Positions 12,054 through 25,358 of a DNA stretch of 64,000 bases are shown here, in pieces (position 1 is the stretch's first letter; every line of letters begins with the position of its first letter). Source of the DNA: Pyrrhosoma nymphula (lineage: Eukaryota; Arthropoda; Insecta; Odonata; Coenagrionidae); the NCBI GenBank assembly GCA_963573305.1, contig OY754327.1:144500855-144564854 (forward strand). The letters are read 5' to 3'. The notes beneath the pieces are model-generated. The model was not told the origin of the DNA, searched no databases, and saw nothing but the letters and a program-made list of their open reading frames with translations. Made by a program: the position numbers and the translations under genes.

Positions 12054-13004
12054 GCAATTGTTCACATTAAGATAGGTAATGAGTAGTGATGGGTGGAAGA
12101 AATTCATTACTGGCCGCTCTACTATTGTCGGTATGGTTAATTTTTCGGAAGGGGTCTTGGTCAGGTAGGATACAATTACGCCAGTTAAGAGACTCAGTGG
12201 GCAAATATTTCTTCGAATTTCATTGCAATTGTGTCTAAAGAGTATTGCTTAAATGACATCGCATATTTTATCATGTTAAAAGTTAGCTTTTCTGTATAAT
12301 TTAAATTGCATGATAATTTAAAAAAATATACAGTTAAAATGCATTAGCGCTATCTGTATAAATTGCCCTCGTGGTGAATTTCGTGTGTTAACTAGAACCT
12401 TCTTTGCCAGAACCGTAGATTAATGAATGCATAGAGAGCTCGAACTTATGGGTTAACGTGATATGCGATTTGAGCGAGTTTAAAGGGCAGAAAAATCAGA
12501 TGGCCTACAGTAATTTGGGACATACGCTGTTTACACCTTTTTCCGTCTAGGTGATGGTTGAGACGTATACAAGTGGACGTGAAATACCTTCGTATTCTAT
12601 ACTCTGCGCTAGAACTATTTCTCAAGTGGATGACCATTATCACCCTTCTTGCGATGTAGCCTTCGTACGATAAAAATGTTGATAATTCGATACGGAGTAA
12701 TATGAAAATATAAAGAAGATTTCATTTTTTCCTGAATCATATAATATTCGTTAAAAATCTTTTAGTAATACCCTCGCATCAAGGACGCTTACTACATTTT
12801 TTAAAACTGAGTTCACGCCTCAGAAGTATTTTCTGGTTATATTCTCGATGGGATTTTAAACTTCGTATCGCACTCGTTGCAGAGGAATATCCAGTTTCGT
12901 AAAGTTTCTTTATTTCAGGTAATTTGCCTGAGACAGAAAATAATCACCATGTGGGACAACTTTTCTCTATAATTCCAGGTGTCGTTAGTGTCGTTCATCT
13001 TATT
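12054..13004. other. AT-rich stretch, nothing recognised
   Basis: No recognisable coding or RNA features. TAGTGATGGG at 12,084-12,093 resembles a transposon terminus but I find no partner. Confidence 0.4.
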
Positions 13005-13260
13005 CAGTCTCCTTCCAGCTTTCTCCTCCCTTCGCCATGGTTTCTGTTTACGTCCCCCTTCTCTTTGTCCCCACCTCCCTCTTATTACTCCTCCTCTTCC
13101 ATTCTTCCACTTCTTCTTAAACCCAATTTGCATGAATTAAACCTGAGGCGCACACCAACAAGAGGCCGTAGTCCGCCCTCGCTCTACAAACATAGGGGCG
13201 GCGCTCCGAGTCTGAGGGTTTTTCTCCCTCCCTCTTTCTCACGACACCTTCCTATCTCAC
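13005..13260. repeat. Polypyrimidine island
   Basis: CT-rich on the plus strand (TCCTCCC, CTTCTTCT words), followed by a short GC-rich patch at 13,145-13,215. Only low-complexity frames. Confidence 0.6.
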
Positions 13261-15370
13261 CTTTATACATATACATGTTTCACAGCGTTTTTTCCCATTA
13301 ATGTGAAACTTTTTCTCGAAGAGCCACCGTTGGCTCGCCCAACTTTTTTCGTCATTTTCTCCATCCCATGTCTCCGCTTTACCCCACATTTTCGAATTTT
13401 CCTTATCCTTGCCTGTCATTTTATCCCAAATTTAACCTTGAAATTGTTGTTTTTTGCTGATATTTTTCTTAAGTATGTCTCGTAGTACTTAATGATAATG
13501 GTTATTCAGGAATGGAATAAAAGTCAGAATGTTATCAACGGAAGAGAAAAAGCGAATGCATAGGAAAATATATCTACTAGAATATTTTTAAATGAGGTGA
13601 AACCAGTTCATTAGTGTTGAATCAATTAACATATATAAGGGCTTTATTTCAACTGAATCCCCCAGTTCGTCCTTGTTCTTATTGAATATATATTTACACT
13701 AAAATTATTTTAAATGAATGAAGCTAATAATGAATTCCCGGAATGTGAGAAGCCATGGACAACTTTAGTTCACTTAAAAATTGTTTTATTTTTCAAAGCA
13801 AATGTAAAAATCATCTACGAATGCATTTCAATAGTACCGTTACAAAATTGTTTCTTTATTTTTGTTATTGAGTCGGAAAGGATTAGTGGTCACAGTAAGT
13901 GGAATTTCAAAAATCAGACAGTAATTTGTCACCGTGCCCACCGCGAGCATTATACCCAATTCTAGAGATTTATCATTGGTACGAATGTTAGCGGTATAAT
14001 AAATGATGTTTTGAAGTTTTTCTGAACTCATCTAGTCTTACGAAAAGGGTAAAAACAGTTTTATCAACTTCGCTGAGATTTATTTGACCTTATGGTATTC
14101 ATGGCTTTTAATGAACATGAGAAGAACGTACCAAAGAGGCGATGAAGAGGTGTCTTACGAAGAAATAACCATCTCTGACCGGAATGAAACAATTATTGAG
14201 ATACATTAATGTTCCAACACATTTCCTTAGTGATGAAATCTTCTTATCCGTCTCTTATTCCCACTTTTTACCGTATCCGGAGATTTCCTTCTAAAGGAAA
14301 AGACTAATAACTATCCAGGTACTCTTCTCTTTAACGAGGTAATATTAATTTGGTTTTTGTCATTAATTTCAAAAATGATTCCCTACTAGTGTTAGCGGTG
14401 GCTAAGCCTTATACTTTTTTGGAAATCTTATCTTGCACTTCATGATCACCATTATATTTAACGGCAGGAAACGGCAATTAGAAGTAATTTCGTGATGCTC
14501 GTTATGTTTTACTCCTATTTCAGCCAAAGAAATTTTTAATGGCTGAAAAACTTTGATAGAAGAGGAATAAAGGAAGTTCCTATATTTTTTTCGCTTTTTA
14601 AAATGCATAATTTATTGAGTTTTAGCATGACGGAGACTATTTTAAAAATCTCTTTCTCCCAAGCGTCATTCATCACATTATTGTAGAATAAACTTCCCTT
14701 TTACCTTTATGGAATAATAGTCACTTCATGACTCATGAACTTTCTATTTGTCCTCTACCCAATATGGGTTTAAATATCCAACTGCTCCGCCATTAGTGGT
14801 TGTGCAATATTTAGCTCTTCCCATTAGCCTTCGTGAATGCAGAATTTCTCATTCCTTCACAGATCTCTCATGGGATTACTACGTATTTCGCTTGGCCACG
14901 AAGCGTATTTTCTACTCTTTATAAAAAAGCCTTTACGGTGTGGGATAATTATCTCGGCCTTTTTATGTGATTAACATTTATTTTTGTTCAAACACACTAT
15001 TCTTCTGGTCTTTCTTTTTTTCTCCTGTTCCTCCTGTTATAGTTGCTTTCTGAAAGGCTGGTTGGTGTATTGTATTATTATCACGCTTACATTTTCTTTC
15101 ATCATTTTTCGCGGTAAAATATGGATGAAAATGCTGCCGATGTAATGCCATCATTCATGTAAATACTGCTAGGTCATCCAATAACTAGTCGCCACATATT
15201 GCAGTCCATTATAATTATCTTTGTGTCTTAGAGCGGTAATGAAATGGGCATGGGCATAATGAAGCCGCACAAAAAGTAATGCTGAAAATATAATGGCTTC
15301 TATCGGACTCCCGCCGAGACGTAGTGACTTACGTCGCGAAAGATGCTATGATCGTTTAATTTTTCGGTCG
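13261..15370. other. AT-rich stretch, nothing recognised
   Basis: About 2.1 kb of AT-rich DNA without recognisable repeats, RNA motifs or exons. Confidence 0.5.
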
Positions 15371-15850
15371 ATAGGGGGTGTCGCGGGTTTTTTTTCTTCA
15401 CGCCTCTAAAACCTTTACGAATTCTCTCCCCCGCCCATTGGCACCCGAAACAAAGGAGGGCCGTCCTTTTCGGATTTTCAATCGCTCTCTGCGGAGGGCG
15501 GTTGAATGGTATCAGTCTCAGATCCCCCTCTTTCTTCTCCCCCTCTCCCACACCACTATCTGATCCGTGTTCCTCTCCTACCCTGTTTTCCCACCGCATC
15601 CCTGCGGGGGGTGCCTGCTCCAAAGGGGCATGAAAGAATCATCGGGGCCTCCTCCCGGAATCGGTTGAGTCATCCTACGGGAGTGGGACTGCAGACGAGG
15701 GAGGGGGAGGAGAACGGGTGGTGTGATGGTCGGGGGGTGCGAATGGCGTTGAGGGGGGAGGTTGCGAGAATGACTGGTCAAAATTTGCATCGGCGTCGCC
15801 TCGGGAGGTTGAGGGAAGTTGAAGCGGGACGCCTAGCTATCTCGGGGGCT
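15371..15850. repeat. GC-rich island, pyrimidine then purine
   Basis: Pyrimidine-rich at about 15,505-15,600, then strongly G-rich at about 15,690-15,830 (GGGAGGGGGAGGAG words). Contains CpG. An open frame of 141 codons at 15,506-15,931 follows from composition and has no recognisable domain. Confidence 0.5.
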
Positions 15851-18800
15851 CACTCCTGCCCAGGGATCTCGTTCGCATCCCTTTCCGTTTCTTTCATTCC
15901 TTCTCGCATTCATAACGCTCAGAAAAATTAACTTTATTTCTCTGTCTTTGCCTGACCTCTAGAGTTGAGGGCTCAAATTTCCTTTTCATCCGCTGACTCG
16001 TCACTTGCCTATGCATTCCGTCGTGTCTATGTTTCCGAGGTTTGCGTCATTCCTGTATATTTATACCTGTAATAGTATGTGACGAAGTTGTCGCGGAATT
16101 TTTATCTAGGTTTCGCTGTTCATCTTGCGTAATTTTTGGTTTTCCGATAATTGCTTGCGGTATCTGGGTTGGTTGGTGTGAAAAATATTTTCCTCGAAGT
16201 GAATTGAGTTGTTTATTAGATCATTTATTTGCTCACAAAAACAAAAACGTAAGGAATTGCACATATTCAACTTCTTATTAAATGAATAAAATAAGGAAAT
16301 TTGACCAACACGACCTCAAAAGTTGAAACTTGGTTAAAAAAAGCAAATCCTATGTCCACTCCAATTTAAATTTATCCGCAATTCTACACGTGTAGTAACA
16401 GCTTAGCACGGCCTGAATTTTGATTCCTATGGTTCCTGGGTTTTGTTTTTTTTCCAAAAATTATCCTGTTATATTTAAGCCCGGCCAAAATGTGTGATTT
16501 ATTAACAACCTTTTGTGTGTTAAATCAATGAAGATTGAAATTAAGTAAACCAGCGACAGTCCTGAGAACATTTCATCGATCACGTACTGTGATGGAATAA
16601 TTATCTCTCAATGCGAGCTGCAATCTGATCACTGACGGATGCCTATTCACGTGACAGTTCTAAGAATAGTTGTTTACATATTTGTAATGCCATTCATTAT
16701 TTTTCGTAAGAACGGTAAAAATATTACTTTTAAGTGGTTTCTTTAATTTAACTTGAGAAACCCCTCGTGTTATAACAAAATAATTGACAGGATCACCTCC
16801 TGGATTCTAATAAAGCATTTTTTTACCCCACAGTTTTGGGTGATTAATTTACGCTGATGTATGCATGTATGTGTAACGCTATGGTTTTCAGCAGCGAAAC
16901 ATACTCCAGGCGATCATGTTTCATGTACTATATCTTGTAATAGCTAACAGTGTTGTCTTTGTTTCTGCTCATAAGTTCGGAAATGAAATAAACCGGATAC
17001 ACAGTTAATTAAAACTACTCATAGTTTGCAGACTCTGAAACTCGTATGAGCCTCTTATGAACCTACCTTGAACCCCAAATCCTTTTCTTTCATCATGATT
17101 CAGGGCTAGCAGCAGGAGTCACCTTTTTAAAGCATTTATTCTCTCCAGGGGGATCTCAGAAATTGCGAACATTCAGTCAAGGCTTTGCAATATCTCTCAC
17201 AAAAGACATTCTGCTCGTGGTCGAGCCTGATCAATTGCTCTGATGGCATAACTGATTTCTTTTTTTCATCTTTCCTTGCACTTAATAGTCCACCTTTGTT
17301 GTGAGGATTAATATTCCTATTACATCTATACTTAAGATCGTTTTCTACGATAGAATTCGATTTCAGACTCGTATATATTTTGTTCCTATAGTATCAGACG
17401 TATTCAGTTCCTAGTGTAGAGAGTCATTGCTTTACCACTTTTCTAATACATCTTTTCATTCCCTTTTTTAAACTCACTCATCCTTGAGAAGTACGCTTCT
17501 GGAGGAAGGCTTTCCTCAAGTAGCATTTTAATGGGCCCAGCTCACGCCATTGTGAGCACAGAAGAAATTTCTTAGTAATTGAGAGTGATAATTTAATAAA
17601 ATGTTTAGTAAAATAAGGCATAATTATTCCTGCCTCTTCGATATCTCTATTTTTTCGATTTTTGTGAACCATATAAGTTATTTGGGCTATTTTGTTCCAA
17701 CGCTTCAGAATTATATTTTTTGCTCTTACCAACAATCAAGTGGATGTCATTCTGAAACAAAACCTAAATTCTCTTTTTTTATAAAAAAATTACTTAAAAG
17801 TGTAAGAAGTCAAGGGACTTATAAACCTCTCTTGTTGTTGTTTCTCGTCTTGAGCATGAGTGGCATCTGTAGCCATCTAATCCCTCTTAGTTAACAAAAT
17901 CAATGAGCAATAAGTTTGCTAGCTTCCATTACCTTAGGAGGATATACCTATACCCTTGACGGCTTCGTTTAGAATGAAAATCTAAATGCATAGTTGAAAA
18001 TGACATACATAATTGTATAATTTTAAAGATTTCATTTTATGAATAGTATGTGCAGACACTATATATTTCTTTTTTTATCTTGAAGTGTTATTAAAGTGGC
18101 TATTTTTCAGATTTTCCACGTTTGATCTTTGTTTTTCGAATTTTCGTTGATTTTCTATAGTCTGAATAACGCGGTCATTTTTCACGTACAAATTAAAGTA
18201 TAGCGGCAATCATAGCTTAAATGATGGTTTTGTTACGCGATTTTTTCTGTAATAGAGGCAATGATAATGATTCCTATCCGTTTTTCCACCTTTGAACATG
18301 TTTTTCCATCCTTCCTATCATTAAAAACAATATCTCAGATGATCCCCGGGCTTCTAGGGGATGAATTAATCAGGCTTTAGCAATCCAGTACATTTACTCA
18401 TGTCCCTAATTAATGCAAGACACTTGCAATGATTCAATGTAGGTAATTAATTTTTCTGGTGTAAGTGTTAATGTGTGACTCATGCTAGCAACTTACTTGG
18501 CCGTGTCATCAATGAATTCACCTGCAACAGGAGTCGCGTAATATCTGCCTACTGATTAAGCCACTGAAATCCGCCATTGTTGATTCGAAATGGATCACGT
18601 TTCAATGAGAATATTTTTCATGTTCCTCGTTACCCAGTATTTACCTGGATACCATTCCTTTGGTTTATTATAGGTATTCAAACACATGGCCTCTATTTCC
18701 ATATATAACCACCCTCCCCCCACTCCCACAGAAAACGTATTGCACGAAGACTCAGAATTCGGAATTATTGTCGTTTGCCAGAACTTCAAAAACTTGTTCG

Positions 18801-18942
18801 TCTGGCTTCTCCTTTCCAAATCATGCTGCTTTGTTCCCATCTGGTGACAATATTTACTAGCTTTGAAAATGTAGTGAAGTATAGATTTCTTTTGCCTCGG
18901 AACGGAAGGTGTCCATACCCATTAAACTTTAACTGGGCAATA
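15851..18942. other. AT-rich stretch, nothing recognised
   Basis: Three kilobases of AT-rich DNA. Short open frames have no domain. No repeat ends seen. Confidence 0.5.
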
Positions 18943-19050
18943 GCCTGTGTTGATGGCAAAGGCTTAAGACACCGGTTCACTCTCGATCGCCAAAGTTAAG
19001 AATTGTTGGGCTCGGCTCGAATTCGGCGGGGTGATCTTCCTACTTGTCCG
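18943..19050 (+). repeat. 5S rRNA-like sequence (5S pseudogene or head of a 5S-derived SINE)
   Basis: The segment follows 5S rRNA along most of its length. TGTTGATGGC stands for the 5' end. CACCGGTTC...CTCGATCGCC precedes AAAGTTAAG, which corresponds to the internal control region (family: GATCACCGAAGTTAAGC). Then come TTGGGCTCGGCTCGAATTCGG and GGGGTGATC, which correspond to the segment ending in GGATGGGTGACC. There are many substitutions, and the 3' acceptor-like end is lost after about 19,045, so it is not a working 5S gene. Unrelated sequence follows (TTCCTACTTGTCCGTGAG), which could be the body of a 5S-derived SINE. Confidence 0.6.
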
Positions 19051-19344
19051 TGAGTTGTTGTCCCTGCCTGCAAGTGGCAGACTGTGTGAGTAAAATAACC
19101 ATAGCTATCGAAGTATGTTAAACTGAAGTTCCACTACTACGACTTAATTATTCATATTAGATTTCTTCGGAAGTGATGCCATTGTAACCTAAGAACAACT
19201 CACTCGTAGGCAATACTTTTATCATCATTTGCCTTTTTTCTGATATGCTCCATAGCCTAATTTTTACGGAAGAGTTGTTGGTTCCAACTCCAGTGAAAAA
19301 GAAAACGTAAATCTGACACTGTGCGAGTTAGTTGGTGGATGTCT

Positions 19345-19425
19345 GGGTGGCGGTGTTAGCGGAACGGTGATTGGTTCGTGCTCTCCCGAAGGAATTGTTA
19401 TTTGGAGAGCAAACCCCTGCTTTAA
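19345..19425 (+). repeat. Possible tRNA-like SINE head
   Basis: TTAGCGGAACGGTGATTGG resembles a D-arm/A box, CTCTCCCGAAGG an anticodon region, and GGAGAGCAAACCCCTGC a T-arm, at roughly tRNA spacing. Every block is degenerate, so this may be chance. Confidence 0.3.
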
Positions 19426-19489
19426 TTCTCGTGCATCTCCCGTCTCTCACCCCAGAATGCGGTTAGCTCGTGTTATGTTGATCCAGCGT

Positions 19490-19715
19490 CCATCGTCGCG
19501 CGTTCGACACGCGCCCCGTTCCCCTCCACCCCCGTGGCAAAACAATGCAGCCCGCGAGGAGTGACAAGTGTCGCGGTGACGGACACGTCCCAAAATGTGT
19601 CTACCCGCCCGTCCCCCCAACCACCCTTCAGACCCCCACCCGACGCCTGCATCCCCCCCTCACCCTCTCTCTCTCCATTTCCGTCTCTCTTTCCCTCCCT
19701 TCTCCAACATATCCC
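19490..19715. repeat. Polypyrimidine island
   Basis: C-rich pyrimidine tract on the plus strand, with CpG at its left edge and CTCTCTCTCT near 19,664-19,675. Confidence 0.6.
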
Positions 19716-20894
19716 AACAGGTTATTAGTTCATTATTTGTTCCTTCGCAATAAGTATATCGTCGCCGGCCAATTTTCTGCGTTTAGTCTTAGCCGGATTA
19801 GTAGTTGACTAGTGAGGTAATTAGTGGTATTTTTACAGCATAAAGAAAAAGATTTACTCATACTTTGATAAATTCCTGCTCACGACTGACTACTATCAAT
19901 ACGGAGTAAATGCTTGATATAATGGTTTATAAATAATACGTTGCAGTTAATATTAGTGAACTGAAATTCAAACATTTTGATACTTGGCAACGTGCGTAAC
20001 GTTTGATCTTTTCAGGTTTCCTTTTTTACTGCAATAGTAATTAAATGTTTGCAAGGATACTTTTTTAAAAATAGGCAATAAAAAAATAATATTGACTGTG
20101 CGGCTAGCAAAATTTTATAGCACTCTTAAATAATATAATATCATATTATTGATTGCGTCCACGGCCACGACATTTTTTGACCATGATATTAATATTTTCG
20201 TCGTTTGTTTCGTCATTATGCGGTAAAGGGATTTGATGTTTTGGTCTGTTTCGGTTATTTTCTTACCTCTCATTTCGAAGTAGCTCAGTACATACCTATA
20301 TTTGGCTTTGGAATTGCTCAGTATGTATTTTTTTCTAACAATTTTTATGCTAAGGTGATACCATTCAAACTTTCGCATGGCATGAAATAGTGGGAAGACT
20401 ACGCTGTGCTAACTCTTATCGCAACATTCGTTTTACATGGTTTTACCGCCAACTACACTGCATTTTTAATCTCTACTCTTACCAATTTCCTCTATAACTG
20501 GGAGGTCGTTTTTCATTTGCAAAATTGAATGTGAATTGCGAATTTTTGTTTATCCCGTGAGTGTACCATTAACAAAGCTACCCCTGACCATACTTCGATT
20601 GCTAAGCAGGTCAAAAAAGTATGGATTTGACTGGCTGCCTTTTCCATCGTGAATGAGTGCTGGTTGGAGCATCTACTTTGAAGAGTTGTCATTAGAACTT
20701 CAGGAATATGCGATGGCGTATCAGAACCGGACCTTAGCCCTGTTGTTTATGGTCAGATATACTTGAAAAAAAGGCATTCATAATTATTGCTTAATAACGC
20801 GTGATGTCTCATTTCTGCTCGCGCAAAAAACACAAGCTGCACAGCCCGCAATCCATTACGTCATGGCGAGCGACCCCATTTTCGGGGCTTGGAT
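19716..20894. other. AT-rich stretch, nothing recognised
   Basis: No gene, RNA or repeat boundary recognised. Confidence 0.5.
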
Positions 20895-21480
20895 GGTAGA
20901 TACGATTGCAGGAGGAGGGGAGGATGATGGGCCGGGGAAGAGGAGATAGCGGCTTGCTTATGGGGGGGAGGGGGAGGAAGGAAGGGGGAGGTAGAGGAAG
21001 TGACCGCTCGAGGGCGATAAGGGACGAGAAGTGTGGATGGAAGGCGCGAGGGAAAAGGCGTCGGAGGAGAAGCGAAGGGAAAGGGGGGGGGGAGGGAGGC
21101 GAGGAGAAGTCGACGCAAAAACGACGCCTTTGGCCCAAGGAAGTCTGCGGCCGTTTCCTTATTTTTTTGCTCCCTCTCTCGCGCACATCTTCCCCCGCAT
21201 CCCACCTCACACACACCCACCCCCTTCGCCCTCATCCTCATGCTTCTTATTTTCTATCATTCCTCTTCCATGCTATCCTCCCCGTCTATATTTCTTCTCT
21301 TTTCTCTTCCGTTCATCAGGCGAAAGTTCCTTTCCCTCCCTTCTGTTTATTCTGGACCAACTCCCTGTTTATTCCCCCTCACGTAATTCTGCTGTTATTT
21401 CCACTCTCCTGTTGTCCTGTTGCCGCCGATTTTATCCCAATTTGTTCGTCTCAGCTCCCTTTCAGGGGTTTTTCGTCAAC
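20895..21480. repeat. Purine-to-pyrimidine switch island
   Basis: 20,905-21,120 is almost all purine on the plus strand, including a run of 10 G at 21,083-21,092. 21,160-21,470 is almost all pyrimidine. The junction near 21,120-21,160 is CpG-containing. A 297-codon open frame at 20,906-21,799 reads GRGRGDS/GGGR then FFPLP-type low complexity; I treat it as composition-driven, not a gene. Confidence 0.65.
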
Positions 21481-22764
21481 CTTCTTCCCACTGAAGCTAC
21501 AATTCGCGTTGGTCAGACTTAAAACAATTCCTAGCTTTAAATCTAGCGTATTTTCTCTTTTCACAATTTTATTGATCCAACCACTTCGGAATGCTATATT
21601 TATTCCTTTTAACCCAACATTCCCATATTTCCCATCGTTTCATGTGTCCTTTTCATATCAATTATTCTATTCTCCATTCCTCTCAAGTATTTCAATTATT
21701 TTATTCACCAATCAATATACCCATCTATTTCAATTAAGTATTGATGTCTTCATGTTCTTATTGCTTGGGATGATGAATGGATTATGTGAGAAATTTTAGT
21801 GGATGGATTGTGTTTGTCAGAGAAAGAAAAAAATAGTTCGATTTTAGTTAGGTGAACGTAATTCAAACTTTAATTACGGTTTTAACTATTTAATTAAAAA
21901 GTTATGCAAATCCAGTTCCACATTATAGAAAAAGTTTAAAAATTGCTTCTCTTTTATTTTGCTTTTAGGGAAATTTAATAATATGCTTTTAGGGAAACAA
22001 CCTGCCCCTCACCCTTCGACCCTCACGTGATTTCATGTAAAATGAACACCACTGAGAGTCATACTTGAATTTTCCACAGAAAAACCGAATGATAAATGCC
22101 GCCTTATACTAATATAACATCAGGCGTACAGCACGTTAGGCTACACCTACGATGGGAAACTTAGTTTTTTCAGGCATTCAAATGCATAGGCAGTGAGAAG
22201 CCGAAAAAACTCTTAGCATCTTATAATAATTTTGAACGCCCGGTAAATAATCTACTTGCCATGCTTGTCTTATCCATTTTGGACTGTAATTCCTCGTCTT
22301 GACGCCACTGTTTTATAATACAATTACACAATAATAACTTTTTCGTATGATATGGTTCCCTTAAGATTTTAATTTCAGTAATTCATTTCTCACTGATGTG
22401 ATCCGTGTTTTCCGTTCATTAAACTGTTGCGCACAAATGCTTTTTGGCTCAAAAGAACGAATAATATCGATCTTGTTTCCGCGAACATGAAAGAGAGTTT
22501 TTGTACCGAAAGTGATTAACATGAGGCAATTCACGTTGTTTTGTATATTGGTTGCACTTATTTTAATTTCCATTTTATTTCTTTTCGCGCCATGGATTAA
22601 TTGCAATACGGGTGTTATACTACTCTGTGATTTGGTTCACCGAGGGTATCTCTTCAAAGAAACTTTAGTTGTAATTTGGAATTTCTCTTTAAAAAAACCT
22701 CTTGCGTGCATTCTGAATATCCTCGTTCACCTTGGCAATCCGTCAGGTTTTACCCCTTCCCTGG
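21481..22764. other. AT-rich stretch, nothing recognised
   Basis: AT-rich, with no recognisable features. Confidence 0.5.
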
Positions 22765-22990
22765 GTTGAAATTTTTTGCCTCCGCGACCTATTTTCCCCT
22801 TTCCCTCCACTCTGCAATTCCATGTTGCGTTCAATTTTATTTTTTTAGTTCTTTTTGTGTTTGGTTGTCAATTCCTAGCACTCGTTTTATGCACCTCAGT
22901 TCGTTGTTCATTTTTCTTCCCTCTTCCCCAATTTCTTGTTCTTCCTTCCCCTTTTCCACAACCGTTAATTTTCTCCCTGCCACCTGGAAA
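22765..22990. repeat. Short pyrimidine-rich island
   Basis: T/C-rich on the plus strand, less GC-rich than the other islands. No gene seen. Confidence 0.45.
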
Positions 22991-25124
22991 TAACTTTTGC
23001 ATAGGTGACTTTGCTTACACAACATCTAGCTGATTCATTTTTCATCTCTAAGAGCTGTCTTTAGAATCAGATCGTGTTACGATTTATTATAATCTAGCGT
23101 AAAGTGACTAAGTATTTCTTCTATTTTCAACTATTCATTCATATTCATTGCATACGGATTTACCACTCCCATCATAATGGAAATTGAATGCAGTTTTAAT
23201 ATTTCTATTCTGTCCGTTCTAAACCTTGATCCTATTTAGATGGAATATTTCGTGTTCAAATGATTATTATTGTTTATTTTGGACAAATGCCACCGTTTAT
23301 GTATAAGGTTTGATGAAGTTGTTTCTTTGATATAACTGCCCTAAAATAAATGCTTGACATGATGAGTTTAGTTTCGATATGCCCTTCTTTTGTAACGATC
23401 AATCAATGGTAACACTTCCAGAGGAGAATAATTTAAGCTACGAAACAGTTCGTCTGTTTCTAAATCCGAGTAATGCTCGATGAAGTCAAAATGGACATTG
23501 ATTTAAAATTAACACAGAATATGTTGGACGTGTTTGGCTACTCTGTAGTAAATGTCACCATCAACGAACAAACTTTACCTTGGATTTCACATGACTGTCT
23601 TGATAGAAAATATTATTGTAGGATTCATGAGGTGAATACCGTATTGAATTAATAATCGATTCGTCATTACTATATTGTGGCCAACTCCTACGCTCTTATG
23701 CTCGGCAATTAAAAAAACCCCACGGCCGGCGAAATTCAACCATTTACCATAAGATACCAGTTAATTTCCTGAGGTGCATACAGTCTCCTGCGAAGTTATT
23801 TCAATCTAAAATCTCAAAAACTTGAACTCAGTCATCGGCATGCTGGATTTAAACCTGGGGCATCCGTCGTAAAAAGCTAACCGAATATTGATGACCCTGT
23901 CACGAAATCACAGCGTCTTACATCAATATCATTTGAATATTTCATTTACGTGGATTACTTTCACTGTGGGATTTTTAAAACTCACGCCCTGTCATGCTTT
24001 GAGGAATATTTATATTCTACCATTAATTGTCAATTGGATGGACCAGAGCAGCATACTGCATTCTTATCTTGCCTGTCAGGGATAAAATATTTAAATTGTT
24101 AGGGATAAGAAACATGAATTTGATTGTTGCCCAACGATTTGTGACCCCAACAGGTCTTCTTAGCAAAGGAAGTGCTTGAATACCTCCTTACTTAATACTT
24201 GATTGTCAAACTCTACAGGAATTTTCCCACTGTTTTATTAATCCATCGCATTATTGTACTGAAACATAGTAGGATTACCAAAAAGAATCTCGATTACCTG
24301 AATTTAGTCTCTATATTTGAGTTTTTTATGTTCACTGTGTAGTGTCGTATAATGTGTATAAATATTTTTTTCATTAGATGCGTTTCAACTATGCGTATCA
24401 ATTTTTGATAATTTACATAGAATTTGTTTCTTACTTGTAAGCTTTACAGCTTATGTGCTGTGCAAGCTTACTTGTAACAGCACATTAGGGATTTTTATGT
24501 TTTTATTTACCTGCAGTAGACTTCGGAACACGGATTTATTCTACTAGTCAATTGGATGGAGAACAGTATTATGATGGCTACCCTGGGGGCACCTGATATT
24601 GTTGTTTTGGAAGTTCAAAAAGACTTTTAAGAGTCAGATCTTTTTATAAAGAAGTAGCTTCTTGAAGAAAATATGCCAAAAGGCTACATTTTAACTTTTT
24701 TCGCGGTTCATCCTGAGCTCTAAAAGAATGTATTCGTAGATTTTCACGAATTTGACTAAGAAGACCATATTCTAATGTGTATGTACCTCATGAGGAGTTT
24801 TTTTTTAATTTTTTGCTCATATTCTCATTCGCGTTGCGTCCATTCACAACGGAGGAAAGAGAAAGACGATTTTTTGTGGTGGGAGAGACCAAGAAGAGGA
24901 AAGGACCTGGCTCTAGGTACACGTTCGTCTGTCTTCGCCCTTTCTTTACAACATTTATTTGATAAAATGCATTGAAATTCAGATATTGTAGATTTTTTAA
25001 TACCTGAACTTAAGTGTTTGTTATTAGTGATTATGATATTTGCTGTATTTTATACTTTCTATACCTCCTAATGGTCCATGGAGTACAATTGATGTACAAT
25101 TTATAATATCTGTGGATAGATAAT
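22991..25124. other. AT-rich stretch, mostly nothing recognised
   Basis: AT-rich DNA. The only structure I note is a small hairpin at 24,437-24,471, listed separately. Confidence 0.5.
24437..24471. repeat. Short imperfect hairpin
   Basis: GTAAGCTTTACAGC and GCTGTGCAAGCTTAC form an imperfect 13-14 bp stem around a TTATGT loop. It is too short for a standard microRNA precursor; function unknown. Confidence 0.4.
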
Positions 25125-25310
25125 AGAATGGAAAATCGAAAAGGTGAAAGATCGAGGGACAAATACTTAGGCCAGATAACACGGCGGAGCTATAATAAAA
25201 GCCAACAGATGAACTAAAAGGGCATTAACGAGTTAGAAGGGAACAGGGTAGAATGGAGGGCTGTGGTGTACAAATCATAGGATTGAATGACTAATGATGA
25301 TGGTTCATGA
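25125..25310 (+). mobile_element. LINE 3'-end fragment (RTE-like C-terminus)
   Basis: The plus strand encodes a decayed C-terminal tail with GQITRRSYNKSQQMN, a stop, then INELEGNRVEWRAVVYKS and a stop. 'Ile-x-Glu-Leu...Asn-Arg-Val-Glu-Trp-Arg-x-Val-Val' before the terminal stop is a familiar ending of RTE-like LINE polyproteins. After the stops comes GACTAATGATGATGG, consistent with a short ATG-repeat 3' tail. There are several frame breaks and stops. The 5' truncation point is not exact. The 25,359-25,519 inverted repeat starts about 50 bp beyond. Confidence 0.6.
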
Positions 25311-25358
25311 ATCTCGAATCATTACAATCGACCTCTTTTGAGACCACTAACATGTTGT

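Noticed and set aside
18943..19050. Functional 5S rRNA gene
   Set aside because: Many substitutions in the internal control region, and the 3' strand of the terminal helix is lost.
20906..21799. 297-codon open frame, longest after gag and pol
   Set aside because: The product is GRGR/GGGR then Phe/Pro/Leu-rich low complexity, a reading of the purine-pyrimidine island. There is no domain, and neighbouring frames are open for the same reason.
24437..24471. microRNA precursor
   Set aside because: The stem is only about 14 bp with bulges, too short for a canonical precursor.
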